Part shown: piece after piece, positions 53,796 through 64,000 of the stretch | Layout: the number at the start of each line of letters is the position of its first letter | How positions within the stretch are numbered: the stretch's first letter is position 1 | Source of the DNA: Silurus meridionalis | Taxonomy: Eukaryota; Chordata; Actinopteri; Siluriformes; Siluridae | DNA: 64,000 nt | Direction of reading: 5' to 3' | Assembly: GCF_014805685.1 (NCBI RefSeq) | Contig: NC_060906.1 | Coordinates: forward strand, 11,720,846 to 11,784,845 | Position numbers and translations under genes: made by a program | Notes under the pieces: generated by a model | The model's database searches: none | What the model was told of the DNA's origin: nothing | The model's input: only the letters and a program-made list of their open reading frames with translations

Positions 53796-56442
53796 GGAAG
53801 AGCACATATGATGTCATGAGCTGCAGAAAGTCTTTCAGTCCAGTGCTGTCCTGTGGCATTGTGAGTGTGGCTGTTACAATCTGTTGGGAGACTGCCCTTG
53901 CATGTGAGCTGGTCGAAGCTACTTTAGATTTATTTCCAGATGCTTCTTAAGCCAGAGCTGGACATTCTGGTTTGTAGGCAATAAGAAGAATGTCAAAACC
54001 ACAATCTGCTTCTTTTAAAACCGTCAGCACCAAGACATGACATTTAGCAGGTGTTTGTCCTCTGCTTTCGGGCTTTAAAGTTGAAGCTTTCTGTTGTCAA
54101 TACCAGCTTAGTTTGTTTCTAACCACAAGGAGTGTGTTTTGTGGAGAACCAAAATTACTAAACTGTGCTAGCAGTGGGGCAGGATCTAAATCTTTTATTT
54201 TGAAAGCTATTTGCAACTTTGGAGAGCAATACTCATCCTTCCCTCCTGTGCATCCTACTCCTTTAAAACCAACTTAAAAGCAACTTACATTTTACTGCTG
54301 TTTGTCCCTGAAATTGCTGCCACTTAAAAAAACAAAAACAAAGGGGAAAAAAAAACAAAGCAAAAGAAACCTATTATAAATGAATACAAAGGAAATAGAA
54401 TAAAACATGCTTATAAAGATTAATGCGACTCCTATATGAAAGGAAAAATAGCTTGAAGGCTATTGACTAATGAAACATTAATAGGACAAAAAAGTATCAA
54501 TGATTAGATCCATTTGCTTGGTTTAAAAGGCTCATGGGGCTTGACAGATAGTTTAGTAGACAGTGAAATGTCATGTCACTTTTTATACATTTGCTGTGCC
54601 TTCTTTTTGTACTGCTCTATACATGCTAGGCACAAGAGACTATTTGACCTTCCTTTGTTGTGCTAGTGACGCTTTTTCAGACAACATTCAGGGAGTCTTT
54701 CATCCATAATACATTGCACATAGTGTCAGAGACAGGACCAATGTCTTTAAAACACAGGCACATCAGGTGTTTCATAACCAACAACCAGTCCATGTCAGAG
54801 CACACTGTTATAAGACAGTAGATGCATTATTCAGCTGCAAATAAACTGACTTGCCCTGCATTTTTTATGTTTTCTCCCAGTCCTCACTCCTTCTTATCCT
54901 TTCCCAGTCACTCATCTATTCCTAACCGACTCTTTAAAATTAGTTTTATTCATTTATTTAGTGTCCCCCCCCCACACCTCCTTGCAGCTAGTCAGACCAT
55001 GAAAGTGTGATCACACCTGTGTATATCACTCAAAAGTGTGATATTCTGTTTGTTTTCAGACACCGCCTCTGTAGACACGAAGCTCTACATGGGCATGTGA
55101 GGGGAAAAATGCAGACAGCATTCAAAAATGCTGTTTAAAAAGATGGCTGTGCATAAAGAACGGTTTTGGAGTTCAGAGCTTTGGTTCTCACACAGATTGT
55201 GCTTCAGTTGTGTATTTTTTGATGTTTGGTGTATAGGGACTGTCATGTTAAGGTTCTGTATTCTTAGTTTTCAGTGGTGTTTTATCATTTATAAATGCCA
55301 CTGGAAAAATGTCAACTTGTAAATGACAAAAACCCATTGAGGCTTGCATTCATGTGAACATAAATAGCATGGCATGAGGCAAAAGGAAAATCTCTTTGTT
55401 TCTAGAGTACCGTTTTTGTTCCACTCACCCAAGTTTTGCTGTTCCATGCATCACTCTTCATGTGACTGCAGGAGGTGTTTTTGTTCCATGCATTGAAGAA
55501 ATCAAGAGGAGACCATCATACTATTAAGATGAAGGATTTCTCCTTTCCAGTGGTGAGAAACATCTAAAACAGAGGACATTACATTAACATCTCGGCTTGC
55601 ATAGCTATTTGTTGCTATAGGAGCCACAAAACAGAACTTTTTAAATATGTTGCTACAAAGTTACTTGGTTATCAGCAGAACAACTCCTCCAATTTAACTC
55701 AGCATGCAAATCCACTAGGATGGAATTATGTCTGCTCTTACTGTGCACAATTGCCTATCATAAGAGCATGTTCTCTAAATGCAAGTGCACATTAAAATGA
55801 TCATACATTTCTTACTCACCTACATGTTGCTTACTGGCTTCTCTAAAATGTCCTTACTGTGTAAGAATTGTTTATCCTCTTTAAGTCTTTCCTATTTTCA
55901 AGTATTCATTGTGAAACTTTTCATTCATTATCTTGTATGAATTATTCAGTAACTAGAAGGAAACTGGAAAGTGGAAGGTACACTGTTATAAGAGGAATGT
56001 AAGCCTGGACCTTCTGAGAGCTCCTGGGAATTAAAGGGATATAAATTAATTTGTGGATATTGGAAACATGATTTTTTTCTAGCATTCTTTTTCATCAATC
56101 TCTGTTAAGAATATGGAATTTGTCCTTTTCCTTTGCTCTATTCAAAATAGTTATCTGGTAAAAACACATTCATATTTGAGAGATACAAATAAACCAGCAA
56201 CAATAAAGTTTTGAGTGTTATATTTCTTTGATTTCGGATAGAGTTAGAGAATGTACGTAACACTTCTCAATGTTTTTGTGTTTATAGGCCTGCTAGGAAT
56301 CGTGTGGCCTGCTAGTGGACGCACCTCCTTTTGATTGCATTATTGCTACAGGATGCTTCAGTGAAGTGTTCTTGAATTTTTAAATTTTTTTTAACACCTG
56401 ACCAGACAATCAATTTTATCATTTGTATTTTCCTTTATGTTG
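53796..56442. other. Unique non-coding DNA
   Basis: 2.6 kb with nothing recognised apart from short A-runs near 54350 and a C-run near 54966. Confidence 0.5.
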
Positions 56443-57765
56443 TAACCCAGCCATTAGGGTTGCACAAGCCAATGCGCTCTTAGTGCCGGTCCCAAGCCCG
56501 GATAAATGGGGAGGGTTGCGTCATGAAGGGCATCTAGCGTAAAAAATGTGCCAAATCAAATATGCGGCTCACGAACGAGAATTTCATACCGGATCGGTCG
56601 AGGTCCGGGTTACTAACGACCACTACAGGTATCGTTAGCCAACAGGGTACTGTTGGCCAAAGGAGGAGGAAGATGACTACAGAGACAGCAGGGAGAGGAG
56701 AATTGTAGGAGAGTAGAGTTTCGGGTGGGCACTTTAAATTTGGTACTATGACTGGTAAAGGGAGAGCGGTAGCTGATATGATGGAGAGGAGCAAGGTGGA
56801 TATGTTGTGTGTTCAGGAGACCAAGTGAAAAGGTAATAAGGCTAGGAACATTGGAGGTGGGTTTAAAAATGGGTTATCATGGTGTGGCTTGAAAGAGAAA
56901 TGGTGTAGGGGTGATCCTGAAGGAAGAATACAGTAAGAGTGTAGTGGAGGTGAAGAGAGTTTCTGATAGAGTGATGAATGTGAATCTGGAAGTTGAAGGG
57001 ATGATGATAAATGTCATCAGTGCCTATACTCTAAAAGTGGGTTGTGAAATGGAGGAGAAAGAGTGGAGTGAGTTAGATGAAGTGGTGGAGAGCACTACAG
57101 TCGCATTATTTGCTTTGAGAATGTTAATAGAGAAGTATAGAGAAGGTCAGAAGGTGTTGCATTGTGTGTTTGTGGATTTAAAGAAAGCGTACGACAGAGT
57201 GCCGAGAGAGGAGTTGTGGTATTGTATGAGGAAGTCAGGTGTGTCAGAGAAGTATGTGAGGGTGGTGCAGGACATGTATGAGGACAGTGTACGAGGTACG
57301 AGGATGAGGACAGCAAAGAAGTGTGCAGTAGGAATGACAGACTGGTTGGATTGCATCCAGGTTTGGCTCTGAGCCCTTTCCCATTGGTGATGGACAAGTT
57401 AACAGACAAGGTCAGACAGGAGACTCTGTGGACTATGATGTTTGCGGATGATATTGTTATTTGTGGTGAGAGTAGGGAGCAGGTTGAGAAGAGCCTGGAG
57501 AGGTGGAGGTATGCGCTGGAGAGAAGGGGAATGAAAGTCAGTAGGAGTAAGACAGAGTTCATGTGTGTAAATGAGAGTGAGGGCAGTGGAGTGGTGCGGT
57601 CAGGTACCTGGGGTCAACAGTGCAAAGTAATGCAAAGTAATGGAGAGTGTGTTGGAGAAGTGAAGAAGAGTGCAGGCAGGGTGGAGTGGGTGGAGAAGAG
57701 TGGCAGGAGTGAACGGATGATCCGCTGTGGTGACCCCTAATGGCAGAGGCCAAAAGAAGATTTCC
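56443..57765 (+). mobile_element. RTE-type LINE, copy 3, both ends present, internally deleted
   Basis: The 5' end AACCCAGCCATTAGGGTTGC and following 5' region (GCCGGTCCCAAGCCCGGATA, then GTGCCAAATCAAATATGCGG) are the source type for the SINE body at 50445-50610. The 3' end is GGATGATCCGCTGTGGTGAC, GAGGCCAAAAGAAG. No convincing target-site duplication was found. The internal coding relic is described separately. Confidence 0.9.
56735..57740 (+). pseudogene. RTE ORF2 endonuclease-RT fusion by deletion, copy 3
   Basis: Endonuclease text starts near 56735 across frameshifts: GTMTGKGRAVADMMER, KVDMLCVQETK (the QET Glu kept), then a stop. The open frame 56911-57372 reads VILKEEYSKSVVEVKRVSDR, MINVISAYTLKVGCEMEEKE and WSELDEVVEST. 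It then passes directly into RT at ALFALRMLIEKYREGQK, with FVDLKKAYDRVPREELW (RT motif A, Asp kept) and KSGVSEKYVRVVQDMYEDS. The deletion removes the rest of the endonuclease, the linker and the RT fingers, yet keeps the frame. From 57321 the frame continues with MMFADDIVICGESREQVEKS (FADD intact), ERRGMKVSRSKTEFMCVNES and GSGVV. The C-terminal thumb is mostly deleted. Confidence 0.88.
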
Positions 57766-58353
57766 GTCCCCATTGTGCAATGCATCAACAAATCTACTGT
57801 ACACCTGTTTTTGTAATACTGAATTTTTTTTGTATATTTTCTTTCCTATCTTAATTGTAAGTATTTCTATGGTATATTCAACTATTGAGTTTGAGTGCAC
57901 TGCCCCTTTAAGAAGACATGGACAAGTTGTCACAACAAAAAAAAAACCCACTGCATACTGACCTGTGCTGACAGTTGATTACACCGAATTGATTTGAACA
58001 GGGCACTGCCCCAGATAGCAGCAGGAACGCTATCACTACTGTGTCGTGTTGACCTTACAACCACCACTAACAAGGATTATGAGCCCCACTTGCCATCACA
58101 TTCATCAGAGCCAAATGCATACAGATTAAAGGTTAGCTACAATGAAATGATAATTACCTTTCATTTGGTAGATGCGAACTGTAAACAAGCCAGGACTTCT
58201 TATTCTATTGAAAAAAAAAATCACTTATAGAGAACCCAGAGAGCATGGAGAGAACCCATGTGACATGGATACAGTATGTACAGAATGTGAAACTTCACAT
58301 ACACCAGAGACGCTTTGAGATAGCAATGCTTTAGACAGTCTGCCATTCTAACA
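57766..58353. other. Unique non-coding DNA
   Basis: Nothing recognised. Confidence 0.5.
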
Positions 58354-58367
58354 ATTATAATAATAAC

Positions 58368-58400
<33 letters not shown>

Positions 58401-58401
58401 T
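58354..58401. repeat. (AAT)n microsatellite
   Basis: About 15 units with a single early AAC variant. Confidence 0.92.
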
Positions 58402-58682
58402 TAATACAATGAAAGACAGAGACAGGGATGAAACTTAAACTGAAAAGAGAAATTCTAAATGAAAACTTATAAGTGAGAATACCAAATATTAAAAAAGATT
58501 AAAATCTAACTCAAAAAATTTTATCTCACTGATGACAATATGGTATTTAGAAATGTGAATGGTTTGACGTGAATTAACTTAGTAAAGAATGTTTTAAAGT
58601 TGAGTGCCCATTTTGGCTCCTGAATGAGCCTGTCAAATGTTACATTCACTTTTAATAAGAAGCATATTCACCAATACAAATA

Positions 58683-58722
58683 TGCACACACCCATACATA
58701 CACACATACATACACACACATG
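58683..58722. repeat. Imperfect CACA/CATA tract
   Basis: Short mixed ACAC and ACAT units. Confidence 0.75.
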
Positions 58723-59467
58723 CAGCATGATGAGTGTGTCAGCTAATGCTTTTGTTCCAGATGAGGGCTGTAATGAAATGTGACAGGCTGTGTGCGGGGG
58801 TTGTGTTGATGGCTAATTGCAGGCCTTGTTTTGTGAATAGGCTCATTGACAGACATCCGTAGGTCTGCATAATGTCGTGTAAATAGGGCCTGATGGTGTC
58901 TTAACCTCATTTAAGCAGTTCTTCTCATTTTCGGGGCTTTTCTCTCCTTCCCACTCTTCTCTTTCCTTCTCTGTCTCTTAGACCTTACGATTTAATGAAG
59001 TGACTGAATGTTAATCATTTTCTCTGGAATAGGTTGTCTGTGTTTTTTACTCCTTCTTAGACAACCCTGGACTATATGAGCATACAGATTTGTCAGGAGA
59101 AGCTTGTGAAATTTTCTTCTATCACACACACAACACAATGACATAAATAATATAAAAATGTAAATGAATGACAATAAATCTCAAAGTCGTGTAGTGAATT
59201 TTTGACAAAAAAAAAAGCTAAAGAGTGGCATGTGTGGATGATGACTCATACTAACTCTATAAATCCTTCTGGAACTACTCTGATGAACTGCAGTTAATTA
59301 TGTAGGCTTGATCAATCAATGATGCTGTGTCATTAGTTTTTTTTCACTACCATCAATGTTAATCTGCCTGCAGTGTGTCAGTGAGAGGAGAGAGTCAAAG
59401 GCACATCATTATAGTGGCACTACATGTTACAGTAAAGCACCTTCTCCATCTCCTTCAGTGTTTTTCT
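58723..59467. other. Unique non-coding DNA, possible conserved non-coding interval
   Basis: 58740-58960 has balanced composition, no ORF and no repeat identity, and reads like vertebrate conserved non-coding DNA (impression only). The rest is unrecognised. Confidence 0.4.
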
Positions 59468-59690
<223 letters not shown>

Positions 59691-59734
59691 TTGAAATTTC
59701 GATTTTAAAGCAGCACAAAAAAAGAAGCCATTTT

Positions 59735-60339
59735 GAGGACAATAGATGCATTGGTTGGCCAAGGAAACAAAAAATGCAGTTTTAGTGAAGTCCAGCATTG
59801 CCATCAGCAAAGAATAAACTGGTAAAAAACAGTAGGACCCAGGTACACCCATCTACTGTCTAGAGATGTCTGGCCAGAAGTGGTCTTTTTGTAAGAATTG
59901 CAGCCAATAAACTATACCACCAATGTTGAAACAAAGGAACTCAAATATGCACAAAAACATAGGAACTTGGGTGCAGGAAATGGCAGCAAATGCTCTGGAC
60001 TGAGTCAGAATATATAGAAATATTTGGCTGTAGCAGGAGGCAGTTTGTTTTCTGTAAAATAATGAGTGTTTGCAGGCAGCAGTGAAGCATGGTGGCGGTT
60101 TCTTGCTTTTGGGGGGCTGCATTTCTGCAAATGGAGTCAGGATTGATTGTTTGCAAGTATACCTAGTAGAATTGATGCAGTTTTGCAGGCAAAGGGTAGT
60201 TAAATGGATTTCACTTCTGTCCATTTACTTTCCATTTTGTTAACTGATAAAAACAAACTATTACCACTTTTATTTTTCTTGCTTTACAGCACTTTTCAAA
60301 CCTACCTAAAACACCTACTTTTTTATTTTTTACACAGTA

Positions 60340-60342
<3 letters not shown>
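59735..60342 (+). mobile_element. Tc1-like transposon relic (subfamily F), internally deleted
   Basis: DNA blocks ATAGATGCATTGGTTGGCCAAGGAAAC, GGGACCCAGGTACACCCATCTACTGTC, CTGGCCAGAAGTGGTC, ACATAGGAACTTGGGTGCAG, TATTTGGCTGTAGCAGGAGGCAGTTTG and AGTGAAGCATGGTGGCGG encode the usual 'RTQVHPSTVRRSLARSGL', 'FGCSRRQFV' and 'VKHGGG' motifs in broken frames. After CATTTCTGCAAATGGAGTCAGG a deletion removes the D-to-E catalytic core. Only GTATACCTAGTAGAATTGATGC, the AAAGGGTAG end of the ORF and the terminus ACACAGTACTGTGTA follow. The DDE core of the same subfamily exists separately at 32088-32242. Confidence 0.85.

Positions 60343-60413
<71 letters not shown>
60343..60413. repeat. (TA)n microsatellite
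   Basis: About 35 TA units starting at the TA target of the Tc1 terminus. Confidence 0.95.
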
Positions 60414-60416
<3 letters not shown>

Positions 60417-60524
60417 GTTATTTAGCCAATTGTGTGGCAGCAGCATTCATCAAATCATGCAGATCTAGGTCAATCAAGAAATACATCAAGCATCAGAATG
60501 GAGGTAAAGTACGATCTCTGTGCT

Positions 60525-60738
60525 TTTATCCATGGCATGGTTGTTGGTGCCAATTGGGCTGGATTGAGTTTTCCATAAACTGCTGATCTCTTGAAATTTT
60601 TATGTTTATAAAGAACTGTGGTGGGGGACATTGTGTGAGTGGCTGTTCTGTAGGTAGAGATGCCTTTACTCAGCCAAGAACAAGAATCATGGGCACAGGC
60701 TAAAAGAAAATGGACACCTTCTGAGTCTGTATTCATGA
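60525..60738 (+). mobile_element. Tc1-like fragment (subfamily C), plus-oriented arm of an inverted pair
   Basis: CCATGGCATGGTTGTTGGTGCCAATTGGGCTGG, AAACTGCTGATCTCTTGAAATTTT, then GTGAGTGGCTGTTCTGTAGG and GCCAAGAACAAGAATC. Encodes a broken version of the transposase HTH region. It runs into the next fragment, which is the same family in the opposite orientation. Confidence 0.75.
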
Positions 60739-60740
60739 TA

Positions 60741-61075
60741 CCTTTGGATTCTTGTTTTTGGCTGACCGGAGTGGAACCTGATTTGGTCTTTTTCTGTTGT
60801 AATCCATCCACTCATGGTTAGGTGTTTTGCATTTTGAGATTCTACTTTTAAAGAGGTATTATTTGAGTTGTTTATATAGACTTCCTATCAGTTCAAACTG
60901 GTAATTTTACCTGATATTATCGACAAGGTGTGACAACCCTCCGTGCACAGGATGTATTTTGTTTGTTTTTTGCACCATTCTTTATAAACTCTAAAAAATG
61001 TATGTTAAAATTGTGATTAAAAAAGTTTCTTGTTACGTTCCTCAGTATTTTTGAAGCTGCTGCAACAAACATTAT
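60741..61075 (-). mobile_element. Tc1-like fragment (subfamily C), minus-oriented arm of an inverted pair
   Basis: Plus-strand text: GATTCTTGTTTTTGGCTGACCGGAGTGGAACC, GTTGTAATCCATCCACTCATGG, ATTATTTGAGTT, CCTATCAGTTCAAACTGG and CACCATTCTTTATAAACTCTA. This is the reverse complement of the subfamily C transposase DNA-binding half. Its first 16 bases pair with 60673-60688 (one mismatch). Confidence 0.75.
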
Positions 61076-61644
61076 GTGCCTTTTATAAGTCTGTAAAGCT
61101 GCAAAGAGTCTTTTGCTATAAAGCAGCTCTGGTACATTTGTCTACAGATAAATAATGCAGTGCCTGCACCTACCATACCCACAGCCTCAGTAAACAAAAA
61201 AAGGAAATTAGTTTACTGTATTAGATTTTTTATCAGGACCACCTGATGTTTCTGATCTCTGATCTGCTGTGATCATGAACAAGTACTACCATACTGCTAA
61301 GACATGAGTGTTTCATAAACAGTACATACACATACTGTACATACTGTACATACACACACATCAGCTTGATACTAATATTTATAGTATTGCTCTTTTCTTG
61401 GTTTCCGCACAGGCATTTCTTTGCAGATGTTATTATTTTGCCTCATTTTTTATTTTTATTGAACCGTATAGTTGGTGTAAATGTCCATTTGTCATTGCAG
61501 CCATGTTTCTAGTCTGCAGGGGGTGAGTGGAGGATTACTGCTGCCTAAGCAGGGTGGAGAAGGAAAGCTATGAATGTCAGTCATATTGAATGATGAATCA
61601 TGCATTCACACACAAACGCATTCCATTTACAGTATTCATGTATC

Positions 61645-61645
<1 letters not shown>
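61076..61645. other. Unique AT-rich non-coding DNA
   Basis: Nothing recognised. Confidence 0.5.
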
Positions 61646-61710
<65 letters not shown>

Positions 61711-61723
61711 TTCTCTTTCTCTT
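61646..61723. repeat. (CT)n microsatellite
   Basis: About 30 CT units followed by a mixed CTTT tail. The Ser/Leu ORFs read from it are artefacts. Confidence 0.96.
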
Positions 61724-62230
61724 GTTCTTTTTACCTCCTCTCTTCCTTCATTTGCATTTACTTGTAAAATACGAATCTCTTATGGTGGAAAAATTTTATC
61801 AGTCTGAGTAAAATTGCCTCCATTAACAATAAAAAAAAAAAAAGAATAGCGACATTGTTGTAATGAAATAGTCATGCTTAGCTACACACACACAGACACA
61901 TTGTTACCTGTGGCTCTGGGAGATTTATGCCCTTTTCTTTGGATAGACTTAGATGGCTGGGCACCCCATGGCCTTCTGGGTAAAATGAAAAGACTCAGGC
62001 AGATAAATTATTAGCGCGGTGGCTGATTTGGCCGTTATGCTTGGCTTCTCAGGCGAGCTTGTATTTATAATTGATTAGCCTCCCACGATGTTTTCTCATT
62101 TAGTGGCTTTTGTGAAGCACAGCTACACACTCATAAGCCCAAGTCCTTCTTCCACTCCTCATTTCCTCATCATTCTAAACCTCTCTGTGACATTGAGTAC
62201 ACTCCCTCAACCTGCAAAGACAAACAAGGA
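61724..62230. other. Unique non-coding DNA
   Basis: No repeat. 61970-62120 is balanced in composition and may be conserved non-coding DNA (impression only). Confidence 0.4.
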
Positions 62231-62258
62231 ATGAGAGAGAGAGAGAAAGAGAGAAAGG
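62231..62258. repeat. Short imperfect (GA)n tract
   Basis: GA units with AA interruptions. Confidence 0.85.
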
Positions 62259-62933
62259 GTAATGAAAAACAGAAGAGTGAAGGATCTATAAGTGTTAACA
62301 AGCTCTTAGCAAGAAACTACAAGATAGTGCTCACAGTGCCATTGCAGATAAAAATCTCACATTAAAGCCCTTCAGCCATACTTTGTCTCTGTATCAGATT
62401 CTCGATCCAACATTATAAACCTTGGTGTTCCTGATCCTTGCTATAACAGAAACAGAAATAAAAATCACTCCTATGTAAATTTCTCTCGCCTCCAATACAA
62501 AAACCTTAACCTTGACACAAATCTAGATCTCTCTTTAGCCAAATCTCAATTTTTCCTTCACTGGGCTCTTCTGTTATCTGATGTGAGACCTGTCCTTGAC
62601 ACTTTAATTACCTGACATGCCAGCCTGGCCCCATCTCACCCATCTGATGATGTTTACACTTGCAATATTGATCTCTTTCTAATGGGTAAAAGATGTCTCT
62701 GTCTAAACTGAATGTGATGTGTAGGACACTATAAATACACACACCCCTCTATGTTCTCAGGAAATAGATACTGATGGTTTAAGAAAGTAATTTGGGTGGT
62801 GGATTAAAGTGCAGACTAAGACTACTGAAACCATAAACTATACTTCCCATGATTCTTAGCTAACCAAAAAAAAAAAAAAAACTAAAGTACATAGAGTGTG
62901 CATTTGTACACTTCAGTCTTACATTATATTATA
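62259..62933. other. Unique AT-rich non-coding DNA
   Basis: Nothing recognised except an A-run near 62866-62882. Confidence 0.5.
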
Positions 62934-62935
62934 TA

Positions 62936-63670
62936 CCGTAATTTCCGGACTATAAAGCGCACCCATATATAAGCCGCACCCACTGAATTTGACAAAGATT
63001 TTTATTTTAAACATAAATAAGCCGTACCTGTCTATAAGCCGCATTGTCTACATTGAAACTAATTAACTTTACACACTTTTAACGAAAGACAGTGTCTGTA
63101 ACCCGGTGTAACGGGTGAAATATGTTGTGGCTCCTTTAAGAGCAGAGCGGTATTTTAAGAATAGGCTGCCGCCACATTTTCTGATGTTCATTTCTAAGTT
63201 TCTTTGACTAACCCGTAACGCTGTTGCCAAGAAAAATAAAAAAGCACTTGTTTTGGAAACCTGTCTGTGCTTATATGATTTCTGTTGCAACTGGAGTTAG
63301 TGAGCTATTCCTTAACCCAGACTCAACGCGTTACAACGGCTTGTATCTAAACAGTAGCCGACCAAGAAAGTCATTGTTCACTGTCTTCCTCCTTCCTTTC
63401 ACAACTATTTCTCTCGGGAGTTTTTCTTTTGGAATTGTTTTGCGTTTAAAAAAAAAACGTTTTTTCCCGATGCCGTGCAGCTCAGAACACAGGTGAGGTG
63501 CGTTTTTTTCGTTTCCGTTCGGAAATTTCATTGGTCTAATGTTATGTCGCTCAGTTTTTTGGCTTGAAGTTTGTGAAACCGGGAAAAACCCAGGAAAAAT
63601 TCATAAATTAGCCACTTCGTTGTTTAAGCCGCGGGGTTCAAAGCATGGGCTTATAGTCCAAAAAATACGG
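62936..63670. mobile_element. TA-flanked MITE, Tc1/mariner-type (ISRm11-like ends)
   Basis: The left end CCGTAATTTCCGGACTATAA and the reverse complement of the right end, CCGTATTTTTTGGACTATAA, form an inverted repeat of about 20 bp, extended at the left by AAGCGCACCCATATATAAGCCGC and at the right by GCCGCGGGG-type text. TA flanks both sides. I recall ends of this style, 'ccgtattttccggactataagccgcac', as widespread in fish and assigned to the Tc1/mariner superfamily (ISRm11 group), but the group name is from memory. No transposase ORF is present. The ORFs inside (63069-63290, 63224-63496) lack motifs. Confidence 0.7.
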
Positions 63671-63708
63671 TATATTATATAAAGCAATAACTTACGTCAG
63701 TATACATT

Positions 63709-64000
63709 TAGGGTGTAACGGTACACAAAATTCACGGTACGTACCTTGGTTTTTAATTCACTGTTCGGTTAAATCTCGGTACAGTTAGTGGGAAGAAATG
63801 CAAAACATAAAATTCATTGCAGCATCACAGTATGTCTTGTCACTGTGCCAGACTTGGCCAGTTTCATGTAAACTTTTATGTTTTCTCTTTGCTCTAACAG
63901 ACATGGTAACGCACATGGTCAGAAAAGCACCAGTTAGTCTTGAAACTTTTTTATATTACCTCATACATATTGTAGGTCATTTGGGCTTAACCTGAATGTC
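63709..64000. mobile_element. hAT-like element, start only, runs off the window
   Basis: It begins TAGGGTGTAACGGTACACAAAATTCACGGTACGTACC and continues with TCGGTACAG, the 'ggtgtaacggtacac ... cggtacg' style of fish hAT-like termini. No transposase is recognisable in the visible 290 bases and the far end is outside the window. Confidence 0.55.

Noticed and set aside
57095..57562. 155-codon minus-strand ORF
   Set aside because: Antisense shadow of RTE copy 3.
59853..60224. 123-codon minus-strand ORF
   Set aside because: Antisense to the Tc1 relic (subfamily F).

Overview
This window looks like an intergenic, repeat-rich piece of a teleost fish chromosome. The evidence is the AT-rich background, the many long CA/TG, TA, CT, GATA and ATCT arrays, and the mix of mobile families: several Tc1/mariner subfamilies, DIRS-type tyrosine-recombinase retrotransposons, RTE and CR1/L2 LINEs, tRNA-derived SINEs, hAT-like elements and Gypsy-style solo LTRs. 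That mix is typical of ray-finned fishes. An otophysan such as a catfish is possible, but I cannot prove it from sequence alone. I found no convincing host protein-coding exon. Every ORF longer than about 100 codons is a transposon remnant, an antisense shadow of one, or a translated microsatellite.

Layout. 1-3.4 kb: unique AT-rich DNA, one SINE fragment and microsatellites. 3.4-9.5 kb: two joined Tc1 fragments, a decayed DIRS element (RT, RNase H, tyrosine recombinase), an L2-like LINE fragment and a second, smaller DIRS relic carrying an L2-type 3' tail. 10.2-15.2 kb: a hAT-like element containing a solo LTR, a CR1/L2-like LINE relic and two Tc1 relics. 16.9-18.6 kb: a 5'-truncated RTE LINE with a perfect 13-bp target-site duplication. 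19-34.8 kb: mostly unique AT-rich DNA with a hAT-like MITE, Tc1 relics, a strong AT-rich hairpin and intervals that could be conserved non-coding DNA. 34.8-36.5 kb: a second RTE copy on the minus strand. 37-45.8 kb: mostly unique DNA, including two diverged copies of a 200-bp segment 3.4 kb apart. 45.8-51.2 kb: a solo LTR, a pogo/Tigger-like MITE carrying another solo LTR, a mariner relic, a young tRNA-Glu/RTE SINE and a Tc1 3' end. 53-64 kb: more Tc1 relics, a third RTE copy, very long TA arrays, an inverted pair of Tc1 fragments, a TA-flanked MITE and the start of a hAT-like element that runs off the window.

The most informative object is the SINE at 50370-50610. It joins a structurally intact tRNA-Glu(CTC), with CCA still attached, to a body made from both ends of the same RTE LINE that occurs three times in this window. 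It has a perfect 17-bp target-site duplication, so it moved recently. None of the LINE, DIRS or transposase copies here looks able to move by itself. The parallel with the ruminant tRNA-Glu/BovB SINEs is my inference.
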